Assembly: GCA_938034165.1 (NCBI GenBank)
Contig: CALHKP010000079.1
Coordinates: 1-50,986 of the forward strand
Reading direction: 5' to 3'
Length of the DNA stretch: 50,986 bases
From: an uncultured Clostridia bacterium
GTDB taxonomy: Bacteria; Bacillota; Clostridia; Peptostreptococcales; Anaerovoracaceae
The notes under the pieces: generated by a model
The model's input: only the letters and a program-made list of their open reading frames with translations
Databases searched by the model: none
What the model was told of the DNA's origin: nothing
In this document: positions 24,854-33,229 of the stretch, in pieces
How positions within the stretch are numbered: position 1 is the stretch's first letter
Layout of the letters: every line of letters starts with the position of its first letter
Program-made: the position numbers and the translations under genes

Positions 24854-25444
24854 TTATTCACTTTCAAAATTTGCAGGCAATCTCGGATCATGTTCCGGAA
24901 GTTCTTCTTCCTTTACATTTGTTGCCAACTTGCGAAGATTTGTCATGCTCTTTTCCATATCTGCATCGAGTTCAATAAAAGCTTTTTCAAATTCACCGTA
25001 CAGGCTCTCAAAATGTCTGTCATTGGCAGCCTTCATAGCTTCCATTTTTTCTCTGAATTCAAACATTGTACGGTCAACATAATCATAAGTTTTGAGTGTC
25101 AGATCCTTTGCATAAACATCTGCTCTTCTGTAAGTTTCCGTTGCCAGCTGAATAGCTCTCTCTGTAATTACATGCTCTTCAACCATATAGTCAGCCTGCT
25201 TCTTTGCCTCCAGGATAATCGTATCATAATCCCTCTTGGCATCATCAAGTATTGCATCCCCCTGCTCTTTTACCCATCTTGCCTGCTGTACGTCATCAGG
25301 AAGGCTTTTCCTTATATCTTCTATGATATCCTTCAGTTCTTCTTTGTTCACAAATACTCTGCCTGGTATAATTGCTGTAGCTGTATTCAGAATTTCTTCC
25401 ATTTGATCCAGCAAATCCAGTACACTCATCTTCTCTAGTGCCAT
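24854..25444 (-). CDS. Coiled-coil protein of the coaD-tmcAL cluster
   Basis: A 196-residue soluble protein without membrane segments. It is mostly helical with heptad-like stretches (about residues 35-160: KEELKDIIEDIRKSL, AKKQADYMVEEHVI, EFREKMEAMKAAN). The N-terminus (MSVLDLLDQMEEIL) suggests a short partner-binding helix. Proteins like this sit between coaD and ylbM/tmcAL in many Clostridia and are often labelled ATPase-like or DivIVA-like; no P-loop is visible. An alternative start is the methionine at residue 6. Function unknown. Confidence 0.82.
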   Translation of the reverse strand: MALEKMSVLDLLDQMEEILNTATAIIPGRVFVNKEELKDIIEDIRKSLPDDVQQARWVKEQGDAILDDAKRDYDTIILEAKKQADYMVEEHVITERAIQLATETYRRADVYAKDLTLKTYDYVDRTMFEFREKMEAMKAANDRHFESLYGEFEKAFIELDADMEKSMTNLRKLATNVKEEELPEHDPRLPANFESE

Positions 25445-25453
25445 AACTTCCTC

Positions 25454-25936
25454 CTATATCCCGTATTTAACTTTTATTCTCGCCAGGATGTCCTCCGGAA
25501 CAAGTCCATGGACGCTTCCGTTCAGAGAAACCACTTCCTTAATCATGCTGGAACTGATAAACGAATACTTTGGACTCGTCATCAGGAACACCGACTCAAT
25601 TCCCTCTTTGAAAAGGCACGCATTCATCTGCGCCATCTGAATCTCATATTCAAAGTCAGATGTTGCTCTCAGACCTCTGATTACCGCATTAAAATTATTT
25701 TTGTTCACATAATCAGCCAAAAGCCCCTCGAAGCTATCAACTTTCACGTTTCCAAGCTCCGAAACTATACCTTCAATCATTTCAACCCTCTCTTCTACAG
25801 TGAATAGAGTCTTCTTGTTCGGATTGACTATTACTCCAACCACAATTTCATCAAACATTTTGGATGCTCTTGTGATAATATCCAAGTGTCCATTAGTCAT
25901 AGGGTCAAAAGATCCTGTATAAAGCGCCTTACTCAT
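25454..25936 (-). CDS. coaD: Phosphopantetheine adenylyltransferase
   Basis: A 160-residue hexameric enzyme that adenylates 4'-phosphopantetheine, the step before CoaE. TGSFDPMTNGHLDI holds the T/HxGH nucleotidyltransferase motif. RGLRATSDFEYE and SPKYSFISSSMIKEV are family signatures. The ATG at 25936 has GGAGG upstream and lies inside the rsmD stop region (8-base overlap), so the two are translationally coupled. The rsmD-coaD pair is conserved in Gram-positive bacteria. Confidence 0.96.
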   Translation of the reverse strand: MSKALYTGSFDPMTNGHLDIITRASKMFDEIVVGVIVNPNKKTLFTVEERVEMIEGIVSELGNVKVDSFEGLLADYVNKNNFNAVIRGLRATSDFEYEIQMAQMNACLFKEGIESVFLMTSPKYSFISSSMIKEVVSLNGSVHGLVPEDILARIKVKYGI

Positions 25937-26501
25937 CGCATTCCTCCGCACTTTCTTCTGCATATTTTCTGTATAAAGAAACGAAAATCTTTCCGTAATT
26001 TCTCTCTTTATATTTTTCGAGCCCGCCTATGCGCTCAGGCAGTTTGACTGTTTTGTCATGCTCTGCTACTATTATACCTTTATCAGACAATAAATCAAGT
26101 TCGTCAATTGCTCCAAGGCACTTTTCGTAAAGCCCATCTCTGTACGGAGGATCAACAAAGAAAATATCCGCCTGTTCCTTCATTCTTTCAAGGCATTTCA
26201 TGTAATTTCCTATAATTACCTTTGATTTTTCCTCCGCCTTGCATTTTTCTATGTTCATTTTGATAAGCTTGATGCTGTCCCTTGAATTGTCGCAAAAATA
26301 GCATTTCTTTGCTCCTCTTGATAAAGCCTCAAGTCCGAGATTTCCCGTTCCTGCAAAAAGATCTACGCATACGCTCTGCCATAAATCGTGCATCAGAAGG
26401 TTAAAAATTGATTCCTTAACCTTGTCACTAGTAGGTCTGATATCATATCCCACAGGAGATTCCAGCCTTCTTCCTTTATATTCACCTGTAATTATTCTCA
26501 T
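25929..26501 (-). CDS. rsmD: 16S rRNA (guanine-966-N2)-methyltransferase
   Basis: A 190-residue Rossmann-fold methyltransferase. The SAM-binding motif VDLFAGTGNLGLEALSRG and the catalytic FVDPPY are both present; the opening RIITGEYKGRRL is typical of RsmD. Length fits. It follows recG, with a 71-base gap holding a small CCGGT/ACCGG stem-loop, and overlaps coaD. Confidence 0.95.
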   Translation of the reverse strand: MRIITGEYKGRRLESPVGYDIRPTSDKVKESIFNLLMHDLWQSVCVDLFAGTGNLGLEALSRGAKKCYFCDNSRDSIKLIKMNIEKCKAEEKSKVIIGNYMKCLERMKEQADIFFVDPPYRDGLYEKCLGAIDELDLLSDKGIIVAEHDKTVKLPERIGGLEKYKERNYGKIFVSLYRKYAEESAEECDE

Positions 26502-26572
26502 ATTTTCTTATTCCTCCTAACTTTGCCACAAGCCTCCCGCCGGTTTAACCACCGGAAATTTAGCCCGCTATC

Positions 26573-28615
26573 CTAAAGATCAAGTTTTATATCGTCACCA
26601 AAAAGTCTTCTGACCTTTCGTTTAAGTATTTCATTTTCTTTTCCTGCAAGGCAGGGATCTTTTTCTATTATTTCCTTTGCCGCATCTCTGGCCGCCTCAA
26701 GCACCTCTGCATGCTTAACCAGATCACTTATATGAAGTTCCGGAATACCATGCTGTCTCGTACCGAAAATCTCCCCGGGGCCTCTGAGCCTGAGATCTTC
26801 TTCCGCAATTAGAAAACCGTCAGATGTCCGGCACATTATATCAATTCGCTTGTTTGCAGTATCACTGTCCGAATCGCACATCAGAATGCAAAAGGATTTT
26901 TCGCTTCCTCTTCCGACTCTTCCCCTCAGCTGATGAAGCTGCGCGAGGCCGAACCGTTCGGCGTTTTCCACAACCATCACACTTGCGTTTGGAACATTTA
27001 TTCCGACCTCTATGACCACTGTAGAAACGAGGATATCCGTCTTTCCGGTTACAAATTCCTTCATTACTGCTTCTTTTTCGTCCTGTTTCATCCTTCCGTG
27101 AACCATTCCGACACTGTAATTTTTGAATCTGTCCTTCAGCTCCGCAAACAATCCGTCCGCAGATACAACATCAAGCTTGTCTGAGTCCTCAATCAAAGGT
27201 GCTACCACATAGGCCTGCCTTCCTTTTTTGATTTCGGTTTCAAGAAAATTATATATCCTTCTTCTGTCAAAAGCCGCTCCCTTGATTGTTGTCACGGGTT
27301 TACGACCCTTCGGCATGGTTTTTATCTGTGAAATATCCAAATCCCCATACAGCACCACAGCAAGAGTCCTTGGAATTGGTGTTGCCGTCATTACAAGAAC
27401 ATTCACCTGCTCCTCTTTTGAAGAAAGAAGTTTTCGCTGCCCCACACCAAACCTGTGTTGCTCGTCCGTTACCGCAAGACCCAAATTCTTAAACTCCACA
27501 TTATCCTGCAAAACCGCATGAGTTGCTGCAAGGATATCTATTTCTCCGTTTTTCAATTTATTTATTGTTATCTTTTTGTCTGCTGCCTTCATGCTACTGC
27601 ACAAAAGCCCTACATTGATATCGAGCCCCTCAAAATCTTTCAAAAATGTTGCGAAATGCTGTCTGGTCAAAAGCTCTGTAGGCGCCATTATCACGCTCTG
27701 ATATCCCGCCTTTGCCGCAGAATACATCGCAAGCTGCGCTATAACAGTCTTTCCCGAACCTACATCACCTTGCAGCAGTCTGTTCATAGATTTTCGACTT
27801 TCCATGTCCCGTCTTATTTTTTCCCACACCTTCCACTGATCATCCGTAAGTTCAAAAGAAAGCGTCTTTAGAAAATCATCCGCAGCCTTGCAATCTATCG
27901 AAATTCCTGTCTTTGCATCGTTGTCTTTTCTGATATACATAAGACCTGTTTCCAGTGTAAGAAGCTCTTCAAATATCAATCGGTATTTTCCTTCGAGAAC
28001 CTTGCGTACCTCCTTCGGAAAATGAATATTCTTTATTGCATAAGCCGGACTGCACAATCTGTTCTTTCTGACAATCTCCTCATCCAGCCATTCCTCCACA
28101 TCATCTGCAAGCGCAGTAACAGCTAGCTGAATTTTTCTCATTTCCTTCTGAGATATTCCCTGCATCAAAGGATACACAGGAACCACATCCCTTATATCTT
28201 CACTGCTGCCTTCTTTGAAGTACTGAGGATAAGACATCCTTAGATTTCCCATAAAGGAAGAAACCTTGCCATAAAACATAAAAGTGTCATCCACATTGAA
28301 ATTTCCGGCCAGATATTTTGCATTAAAAAATACAATCTCTATTGAGGCACTTCCGTCAGAAACTGTAAGAGAAAGAGGCATATTCTTTCTGTAATAGCTA
28401 CGCCCACCGTATCTCTTAGAAACAATCCGCCCCTTTATAAGTGCAGAAGTTCCCTCCTTCAGTTCCGATACCGGAGTCACCTTCCGCCTATCCTCATAAG
28501 CTCTGGGGAAAAAATAGAGAAAATCTTCTATCGTCTCAATGCCGTTTGCGGCAAAAATCTGCTGCTTCTTGGGACCTATTCCTTTGATTGTGGAAATACT
28601 GTCACTCAGCTTCAT
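26573..28615 (-). CDS. recG: ATP-dependent DNA helicase RecG
   Basis: A 680-residue superfamily 2 helicase that remodels stalled replication forks and branched DNA. The N-terminal wedge (OB fold, about 55-150) precedes helicase motifs I (GDVGSGKT), II (DEQH), III (TATPIPRT) and VI (QLRGRVGRG). The C-terminal RLRGPGEIFGTRQHG block is a RecG hallmark. The start overlaps the Asp23-family gene by 14 bases. Confidence 0.96.
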   Translation of the reverse strand: MKLSDSISTIKGIGPKKQQIFAANGIETIEDFLYFFPRAYEDRRKVTPVSELKEGTSALIKGRIVSKRYGGRSYYRKNMPLSLTVSDGSASIEIVFFNAKYLAGNFNVDDTFMFYGKVSSFMGNLRMSYPQYFKEGSSEDIRDVVPVYPLMQGISQKEMRKIQLAVTALADDVEEWLDEEIVRKNRLCSPAYAIKNIHFPKEVRKVLEGKYRLIFEELLTLETGLMYIRKDNDAKTGISIDCKAADDFLKTLSFELTDDQWKVWEKIRRDMESRKSMNRLLQGDVGSGKTVIAQLAMYSAAKAGYQSVIMAPTELLTRQHFATFLKDFEGLDINVGLLCSSMKAADKKITINKLKNGEIDILAATHAVLQDNVEFKNLGLAVTDEQHRFGVGQRKLLSSKEEQVNVLVMTATPIPRTLAVVLYGDLDISQIKTMPKGRKPVTTIKGAAFDRRRIYNFLETEIKKGRQAYVVAPLIEDSDKLDVVSADGLFAELKDRFKNYSVGMVHGRMKQDEKEAVMKEFVTGKTDILVSTVVIEVGINVPNASVMVVENAERFGLAQLHQLRGRVGRGSEKSFCILMCDSDSDTANKRIDIMCRTSDGFLIAEEDLRLRGPGEIFGTRQHGIPELHISDLVKHAEVLEAARDAAKEIIEKDPCLAGKENEILKRKVRRLFGDDIKLDL

Positions 28616-29018
28616 ATGTTTTTATTACCTCCAGATTTCTTCTGGCTATATTTCTCGATTTAACGCCTGTAACTATTATCTTGATTACATTTGGCTTGTA
28701 TCCGCTCTTTTCCTCTGTAACAGCGGCAATATAGTCGCACACCTGCTCTGTCAGAGCGCTGATGCTGGCACCGAATCTTGTTATTACAGGCAAGGTAATA
28801 TCTATTCGCTTTTCGTCGAGACTTCTCTCAACTTCTATAGCTGCTCCGATTTCAGCCAGAGAGTTCTTGCCGCCCGGAACTATCAGCTTGCCTTTTCTTG
28901 TCGAAGGCCAGATTAAATCTTTGCAGTCTTCCTGAACAAAGGCTTGTTCTATCATCCCTGCAAAGAGCTTGTTTGAAACTGTAATTCTGCCTAAATCCGT
29001 ATCTCTGTACAAAGCCAT
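28602..29018 (-). CDS. Asp23/Gls24 family protein
   Basis: A 138-residue cytoplasmic protein of the Asp23 family (typical core: GRITVSNKLFAGMIEQA, then IDITLPVITRFG). Members gather at the membrane or join envelope stress responses, but the exact role of this paralogue (YloU type) is not settled. In most Bacillota the order is rpmB-yloU-yloV-recG. Here the dihydroxyacetone-kinase-like yloV gene is missing and the Asp23 gene runs straight into recG with a 14-base overlap. Confidence 0.88.
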   Translation of the reverse strand: MALYRDTDLGRITVSNKLFAGMIEQAFVQEDCKDLIWPSTRKGKLIVPGGKNSLAEIGAAIEVERSLDEKRIDITLPVITRFGASISALTEQVCDYIAAVTEEKSGYKPNVIKIIVTGVKSRNIARRNLEVIKTYEAE

Positions 29019-29083
29019 AACACGACTCTCCCTTCTCAGCTAAATTTAAGTCTATTCTATCATACTTTCTTTTGCCGCAAAAG

Positions 29084-29115
29084 AAAAAAATCCGCAAGAG
29101 CAATTCTTGCGGATT
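29084..29115 (-). terminator. Rho-independent terminator of rpmB
   Basis: ATCCGCAAGA pairs perfectly with TCTTGCGGAT (29105-29114 with 29090-29099), followed on the minus strand by a run of T. It is 16 bases after the rpmB stop. Confidence 0.9.
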
Positions 29116-29130
29116 AATTACTGGCTAATA

Positions 29131-29322
29131 CTAGATGGCACGGTTAATCTTGTTTGATCTGATGCATCTTGTGCATACATTAGCTTTTCTTACTGTACCA
29201 TTGTCATCGATTCTTACAGTCTGAATATTAGCATTCCATTTTCTTCTTGTGTGTCTGTTTGAATGGGATACATTGTTTCCGGAAACCTGACCCTTACCAC
29301 AAATTTCACATTTTCTTGACAT
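29131..29322 (-). CDS. rpmB: Ribosomal protein bL28
   Basis: A 63-residue large-subunit protein. It opens with the zinc knuckle CEICGKG and carries the second CxxC in NVCTRCIRS, so it is the zinc-containing form. The NNVSHSNRHTRRKW block is the family signature. AAAGGAGG precedes the ATG. It has its own promoter and terminator. Confidence 0.97.
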   Translation of the reverse strand: MSRKCEICGKGQVSGNNVSHSNRHTRRKWNANIQTVRIDDNGTVRKANVCTRCIRSNKINRAI

Positions 29323-29432
29323 CTACCGCACCTCCTTTAAATATCTTAAGCATGTAGCATATATTCTGAATTAATATTCACACGATGCAAATCAGGGCAT
29401 AGAAACACATCCGAATTGCAATCGCAAGCAAT

Positions 29433-29462
29433 ATTATATCACAGCACTTTATACTATTTCAA
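29433..29462 (-). promoter_or_regulatory. Promoter of rpmB
   Basis: Minus-strand TTGAAA and TATAAT are separated by 18 bases, directly after the nrdG stop. The leader to rpmB is about 100 bases; I see no clear attenuator in it. Confidence 0.7.
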
Positions 29463-29469
29463 GCATTTT

Positions 29470-29997
29470 TTATAATTCTACAGTAATCTTTTTTCCGGCC
29501 GCCTTTGAGGCTGCAATATCAACAATTGTCTGGTTTCTGCTTCCCCGAAAACTTAGGGTCAAATCCCGTTCTTCCTGTCTGTATCTGCCATCTACAATAT
29601 AGTCGACAATATCCGAAAGCTCTCTTAGGCAATCATCTTCTTCTGACATTTTCTGTATTTCATCGTAAGTATAGCCTGAATACATGATTATGTTCAGATT
29701 TCTCTTTTTGATTTCTCTTGCAAGCTCAAGGAATCCCCTGCTTTGGCATACAGGTTCGCCTCCGCTGAACGTCACACCCATAAGCATAGGGTTTGCATCA
29801 ATCTCAGCCATTATCTTCTGCACGGAAACATCTTTGCCGCCGTCAAAGTCGTGAGTTGTTTCGTTATGACATCCCGGACACTTGTGAGGGCAGCCCTGGC
29901 AGAATACAACAAATCGTATTCCCGGACCGTCAACAATTGACTCCCGCACGACTCCCGCGATTCGTATAGTTGTCGCTTCTATAGAATTATCTTTCAT
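29470..29997 (-). CDS. nrdG: Anaerobic ribonucleotide reductase activating protein
   Basis: A 175-residue radical-SAM activase that puts the glycyl radical on NrdD. The cluster motif CQGCPHKCPGC and GVTFSGGEP are present; length fits. I chose the ATG at 29997, 10 bases after the nrdD stop with AGGAAG upstream; the longer frame starts inside nrdD and carries unrelated residues. It is co-transcribed with nrdD. Confidence 0.95.
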   Translation of the reverse strand: MKDNSIEATTIRIAGVVRESIVDGPGIRFVVFCQGCPHKCPGCHNETTHDFDGGKDVSVQKIMAEIDANPMLMGVTFSGGEPVCQSRGFLELAREIKKRNLNIIMYSGYTYDEIQKMSEEDDCLRELSDIVDYIVDGRYRQEERDLTLSFRGSRNQTIVDIAASKAAGKKITVEL

Positions 29998-30007
29998 CTT
30001 TATCTTC

Positions 30008-32362
30008 CTAAATAACTTCGAATCCTTTTCCGATTCCGTGTTTAACTCTGTCCTTTTCCTCTGCCGTCTTAGCATCATTCCAGTGATCCATAGTTCCTAC
30101 CAGATATCCTGTGATTCTTCTGATTCTTTCAAAATCAGGATTTCCGTCACCTTCATGTCTTCCGCACTTAGGACATTCATTATCTATTATTCCTGTATAT
30201 CCGCATACCGGATCTCTGTCAACCGGGTGGTTGATTGAACCGTAACCAATGCCTGCTTCCTTCATTGAACGAACCACTCTTTCGAATGCATCCAGGTTTC
30301 TCAGCGGATCACCGTCCAATTCTATATAAGTTATATGACCACCATTTGTAAGTTCATGATAAGGGCCTTCCTTTGCAATCTTATCAAAGGCATTAATGTC
30401 ATAATAAACAGGTACATGGAAGCTGTTAGTATAATAATCTCTGTCTGTAACTCCCGGAATCACGCCGTATTTTTCTCTGTCGATTTTGACAAATCTTCCG
30501 GAAAGTCCCTCTGCAGGTGTTGCAATTACAGACCAATTGAGACCTGTCTTTTCGGCTTCCTCGTCCATTCTCTGTCTCATGTGAGAAACGATTCTGATAC
30601 CCATCTGCTGAGCTTCTTCTGATTCTCCGTGATGAACTCCCATAAGAGCCTTGAGGCATTCTGCAAGACCAATAAATCCAATCGTCAAAGTTCCATGTTT
30701 AATAACTTCTTCTATGGTATCATCCGCACTGAGTTTGTCTGAGTCTATCCATACTCCCTGTCCCATTAGGAATGGGAAGTTTTTCACTTTCTTCATGGAC
30801 TGAATCTTCATTCTTTCTTCCAGCTGTCCTATGCAAAGGTCGATTGAATTGTCAAGACCTTTGAAGAATGCATCAACATCACCCTTTGCTTCAATTGCAA
30901 GTCTAGGCAGGTTAATTGATGTAAAGGAGAGATTTCCTCTTCCGTATACGATTTCTCTGTCCTTGTCATATACATTGCCCATTACTCTTGTTCTGCATCC
31001 CATGTAAGCGCATTCTGTTTCCGGATGGTTTTCCTTGTAATATGCAAGGTTAAAAGGTGCATCCAGGAACGAGAAGTTAGGGAAAAGTCTCTTAGCTGAA
31101 ACTTTGCACGCAAGTTTAAACAAATCATAGTTAGGATCTTCAGGATTGTAATTTACGCCTTCCTTGATTTTGAAAATCTGTATCGGGAATATTGGAGTTT
31201 CTCCGTTTCCTAAGCCTTCGTATGTTGTTTTCAAGATACATTTCATTACCAGTCTTCCCTCAGGTGATGTATCCGTTCCGTAGTTGATTGAACTGAACGG
31301 AACCTGGGCACCGGCGCGGGAATGCATGGTATTGAGGTTGTGAATCAGAGCTTCCATTGCCTGGAAAGTCTTTCTTTCTATTTCTCTGTCAGCGAACTGA
31401 ACTGCTTTTTCCTGCAGCTTCTTAAGATCTGCGTGTGTTGCTTCAGAAATCTGTGCAGCAAGCACTTCGTATTCCTTTTCGTAATATTCTTCCCCTGTTT
31501 CCATTCTAGGATAAAGACCTGTCTTTTCTTCTATGTCAGTCATGATTTTCTTAGTCATTTCTGCAGCATTTTCCATATCAAAACTGAATTCAAGAAGCTT
31601 TGCCAGGTTTGCATTATATAACTGTTTATAGCTCTTAGTTACTCCCGGTGCAAGTCCGTAATCAAAGTTAGGAATTGACTGTCCGCCATGCTGGTCATTT
31701 TGGTTTGACTGTATTGCGATGCAGGCAAGTGCCGCATAACTTTCGATACCGTTAGGTTCTCTCAGATGACCATGACCTGTTGAAAATCCATCCTTTAGAA
31801 GGCTTACAAGGTCAATCTGACAGCAAGTCATTGTCAGCGTATAGAAGTCCATATCATGAATATGAATATCTCCTCTTTCGTGAGCTTTTGCAAACTTAGG
31901 ATCGATAACATACATCTTGTAGAATTCTTTCGCACCTTCGGAACCGTACTTGAGCATAGTTCCCATAGCTGTGTTTCCATCTATGTTCGCATTTTCTCTC
32001 TTTACATCATTTTCTGCCGCTTCCTTGAATGTCAGATCTTCGTACACTTTCATAAGTTTAGTGTTCATATCTCTGACTCTGGTTCTTTCGGCTCTATAAA
32101 GAATATATTCTTTGGCGGTCTTTGCATGTCCGCTTTCGATAAGTGTCTTTTCTACTGCGTCCTGAATTTCCTCAACTGACGGAGTGTCATTCTTGCATAT
32201 GTCAAGAAGATATTTCTCTGTCTTAACTGCAAGCTCCATAGCCATATCCTTGTCTGTTCCCCCCAGAACATCCGCAGCCTTAAAAATCGCATCTGCAATC
32301 TTATCTATGTCAAAATCAACGATTCTTCCATCTCTTTTTACAATACTCTTTATTACTTCCAT
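30008..32362 (-). CDS. nrdD: Anaerobic ribonucleoside-triphosphate reductase (class III)
   Basis: A 784-residue glycyl-radical enzyme that makes dNTPs without oxygen. Residues about 4-95 are the ATP-cone (SIVKRDGRIVDFDIDKI), the allosteric site. Cysteines of the radical site and the C-terminal zinc site (DPVCGYTG, NECPKCG) are present, and the glycyl radical loop is RITGYLVGT near residue 755. Being the only reductase in the window, it agrees with strict anaerobiosis. A strong promoter and an NrdR-like box precede it. Confidence 0.97.
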   Translation of the reverse strand: MEVIKSIVKRDGRIVDFDIDKIADAIFKAADVLGGTDKDMAMELAVKTEKYLLDICKNDTPSVEEIQDAVEKTLIESGHAKTAKEYILYRAERTRVRDMNTKLMKVYEDLTFKEAAENDVKRENANIDGNTAMGTMLKYGSEGAKEFYKMYVIDPKFAKAHERGDIHIHDMDFYTLTMTCCQIDLVSLLKDGFSTGHGHLREPNGIESYAALACIAIQSNQNDQHGGQSIPNFDYGLAPGVTKSYKQLYNANLAKLLEFSFDMENAAEMTKKIMTDIEEKTGLYPRMETGEEYYEKEYEVLAAQISEATHADLKKLQEKAVQFADREIERKTFQAMEALIHNLNTMHSRAGAQVPFSSINYGTDTSPEGRLVMKCILKTTYEGLGNGETPIFPIQIFKIKEGVNYNPEDPNYDLFKLACKVSAKRLFPNFSFLDAPFNLAYYKENHPETECAYMGCRTRVMGNVYDKDREIVYGRGNLSFTSINLPRLAIEAKGDVDAFFKGLDNSIDLCIGQLEERMKIQSMKKVKNFPFLMGQGVWIDSDKLSADDTIEEVIKHGTLTIGFIGLAECLKALMGVHHGESEEAQQMGIRIVSHMRQRMDEEAEKTGLNWSVIATPAEGLSGRFVKIDREKYGVIPGVTDRDYYTNSFHVPVYYDINAFDKIAKEGPYHELTNGGHITYIELDGDPLRNLDAFERVVRSMKEAGIGYGSINHPVDRDPVCGYTGIIDNECPKCGRHEGDGNPDFERIRRITGYLVGTMDHWNDAKTAEEKDRVKHGIGKGFEVI

Positions 32363-32374
32363 CTCTTCCTCCCT

Positions 32375-32390
32375 CTACAATATCTTGTGC
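32375..32390 (-). promoter_or_regulatory. NrdR-like box in front of nrdDG
   Basis: The minus strand reads GCACAAGATATTGTAG, matching about 12 of 16 positions of the known NrdR consensus (acaCwAtATaTwGtgt) and containing the dyad ACAA-GATA-TTGT. A weaker partner lies about 30 bases upstream at 32405-32420, over the -10 region, close to the usual paired spacing. Confidence 0.55.
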
Positions 32391-32408
32391 CTAATAATAA
32401 CGTTTCTA

Positions 32409-32436
32409 ATTATATCATACATTTTACCCTTGTCAA
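32409..32436 (-). promoter_or_regulatory. Promoter of nrdD-nrdG
   Basis: Perfect TTGACA and TATAAT hexamers separated by 16 bases on the minus strand; the leader is about 40 bases. Confidence 0.85.
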
Positions 32437-32485
32437 TTGAATATCAAACAGAGCTATTAATGTATTTTTTCCGTATCTGTTCTCT

Positions 32486-32512
32486 CAAAAAAACAGTGCC
32501 CTAATGGGCACC
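32486..32512 (-). terminator. Rho-independent terminator of the GNAT gene
   Basis: GTGCCC-ATTA-GGGCAC on the minus strand is followed by TGTTTTTTT, 26 bases after the stop. Confidence 0.88.
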
Positions 32513-32537
32513 ATTTCTCGTTTCTTCTTTCTCGATT

Positions 32538-33077
32538 TTAGTCTGTATGATGTCTGTTATAGTATTCTGATCTAAGCATTGATTTCAACTGAAGATCATA
32601 ATATTTTCCGTCTTTCTTAACTGCATTTCTGAGAATACCTTCATTGGTGAAACCTATTTTCTCATAGAGGTGAGCTGCCGGCTTGTTCTTCATGAAATGA
32701 TCGATTGTAACTCTCTCCATGTGACGATTAATGAATGCGTAATCTAAAATATTTCTGATTGCTTCTTCTCCGTATCCCTTGTTTCTCAGCTCCGGATCAG
32801 CAATATATATTCTGGTAATATCCAAGGAATCGTAATGTGTATCTATCCTAGTGATATAAATTCTGCCAATCGGTTCATTGGTTTCTTTTAATACTATTGT
32901 AAACTGTGCTTTTGTAGGGTCCAGCTTGTTTCTGATAAATTCTGTCACGATTTGTTCGTAACCGCGACCCTCATCTATTGCAAAAAATTCTGTAACAGAC
33001 GGCATCTGTTCCCATTTTCCAAAAAAAACACAATCATCAAAGACTGACTCTCGTATAATCAAATTCTTGCTATCCAT
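32538..33077 (-). CDS. GNAT family N-acetyltransferase (RimJ/RimL type)
   Basis: A 179-residue acetyl-CoA-dependent acetyltransferase. The CoA-binding segment (RNKGYGEEAIRNILDYAF) and the later YEKIGFTNEGILRNAVKKDG block match the RimJ/RimL-like subgroup, which acetylates protein N-termini or small amines. The substrate cannot be read from the sequence. It stands alone, divergent to the lipoprotein gene. Confidence 0.88.
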   Translation of the reverse strand: MDSKNLIIRESVFDDCVFFGKWEQMPSVTEFFAIDEGRGYEQIVTEFIRNKLDPTKAQFTIVLKETNEPIGRIYITRIDTHYDSLDITRIYIADPELRNKGYGEEAIRNILDYAFINRHMERVTIDHFMKNKPAAHLYEKIGFTNEGILRNAVKKDGKYYDLQLKSMLRSEYYNRHHTD

Positions 33078-33229
33078 ATTCGCAGCCTCCTTCTCTTCTA
33101 AAGTTTCTGTGAAGTTTCTAAAAAAAACTACTACAAATCAACTGTATATGATATCATTATAAAGGATTTTTTTTCTAAAATAAAGGATTATTGGAAAATA
33201 ATCTCAAAATCATTAAGGAGAGAATGACC

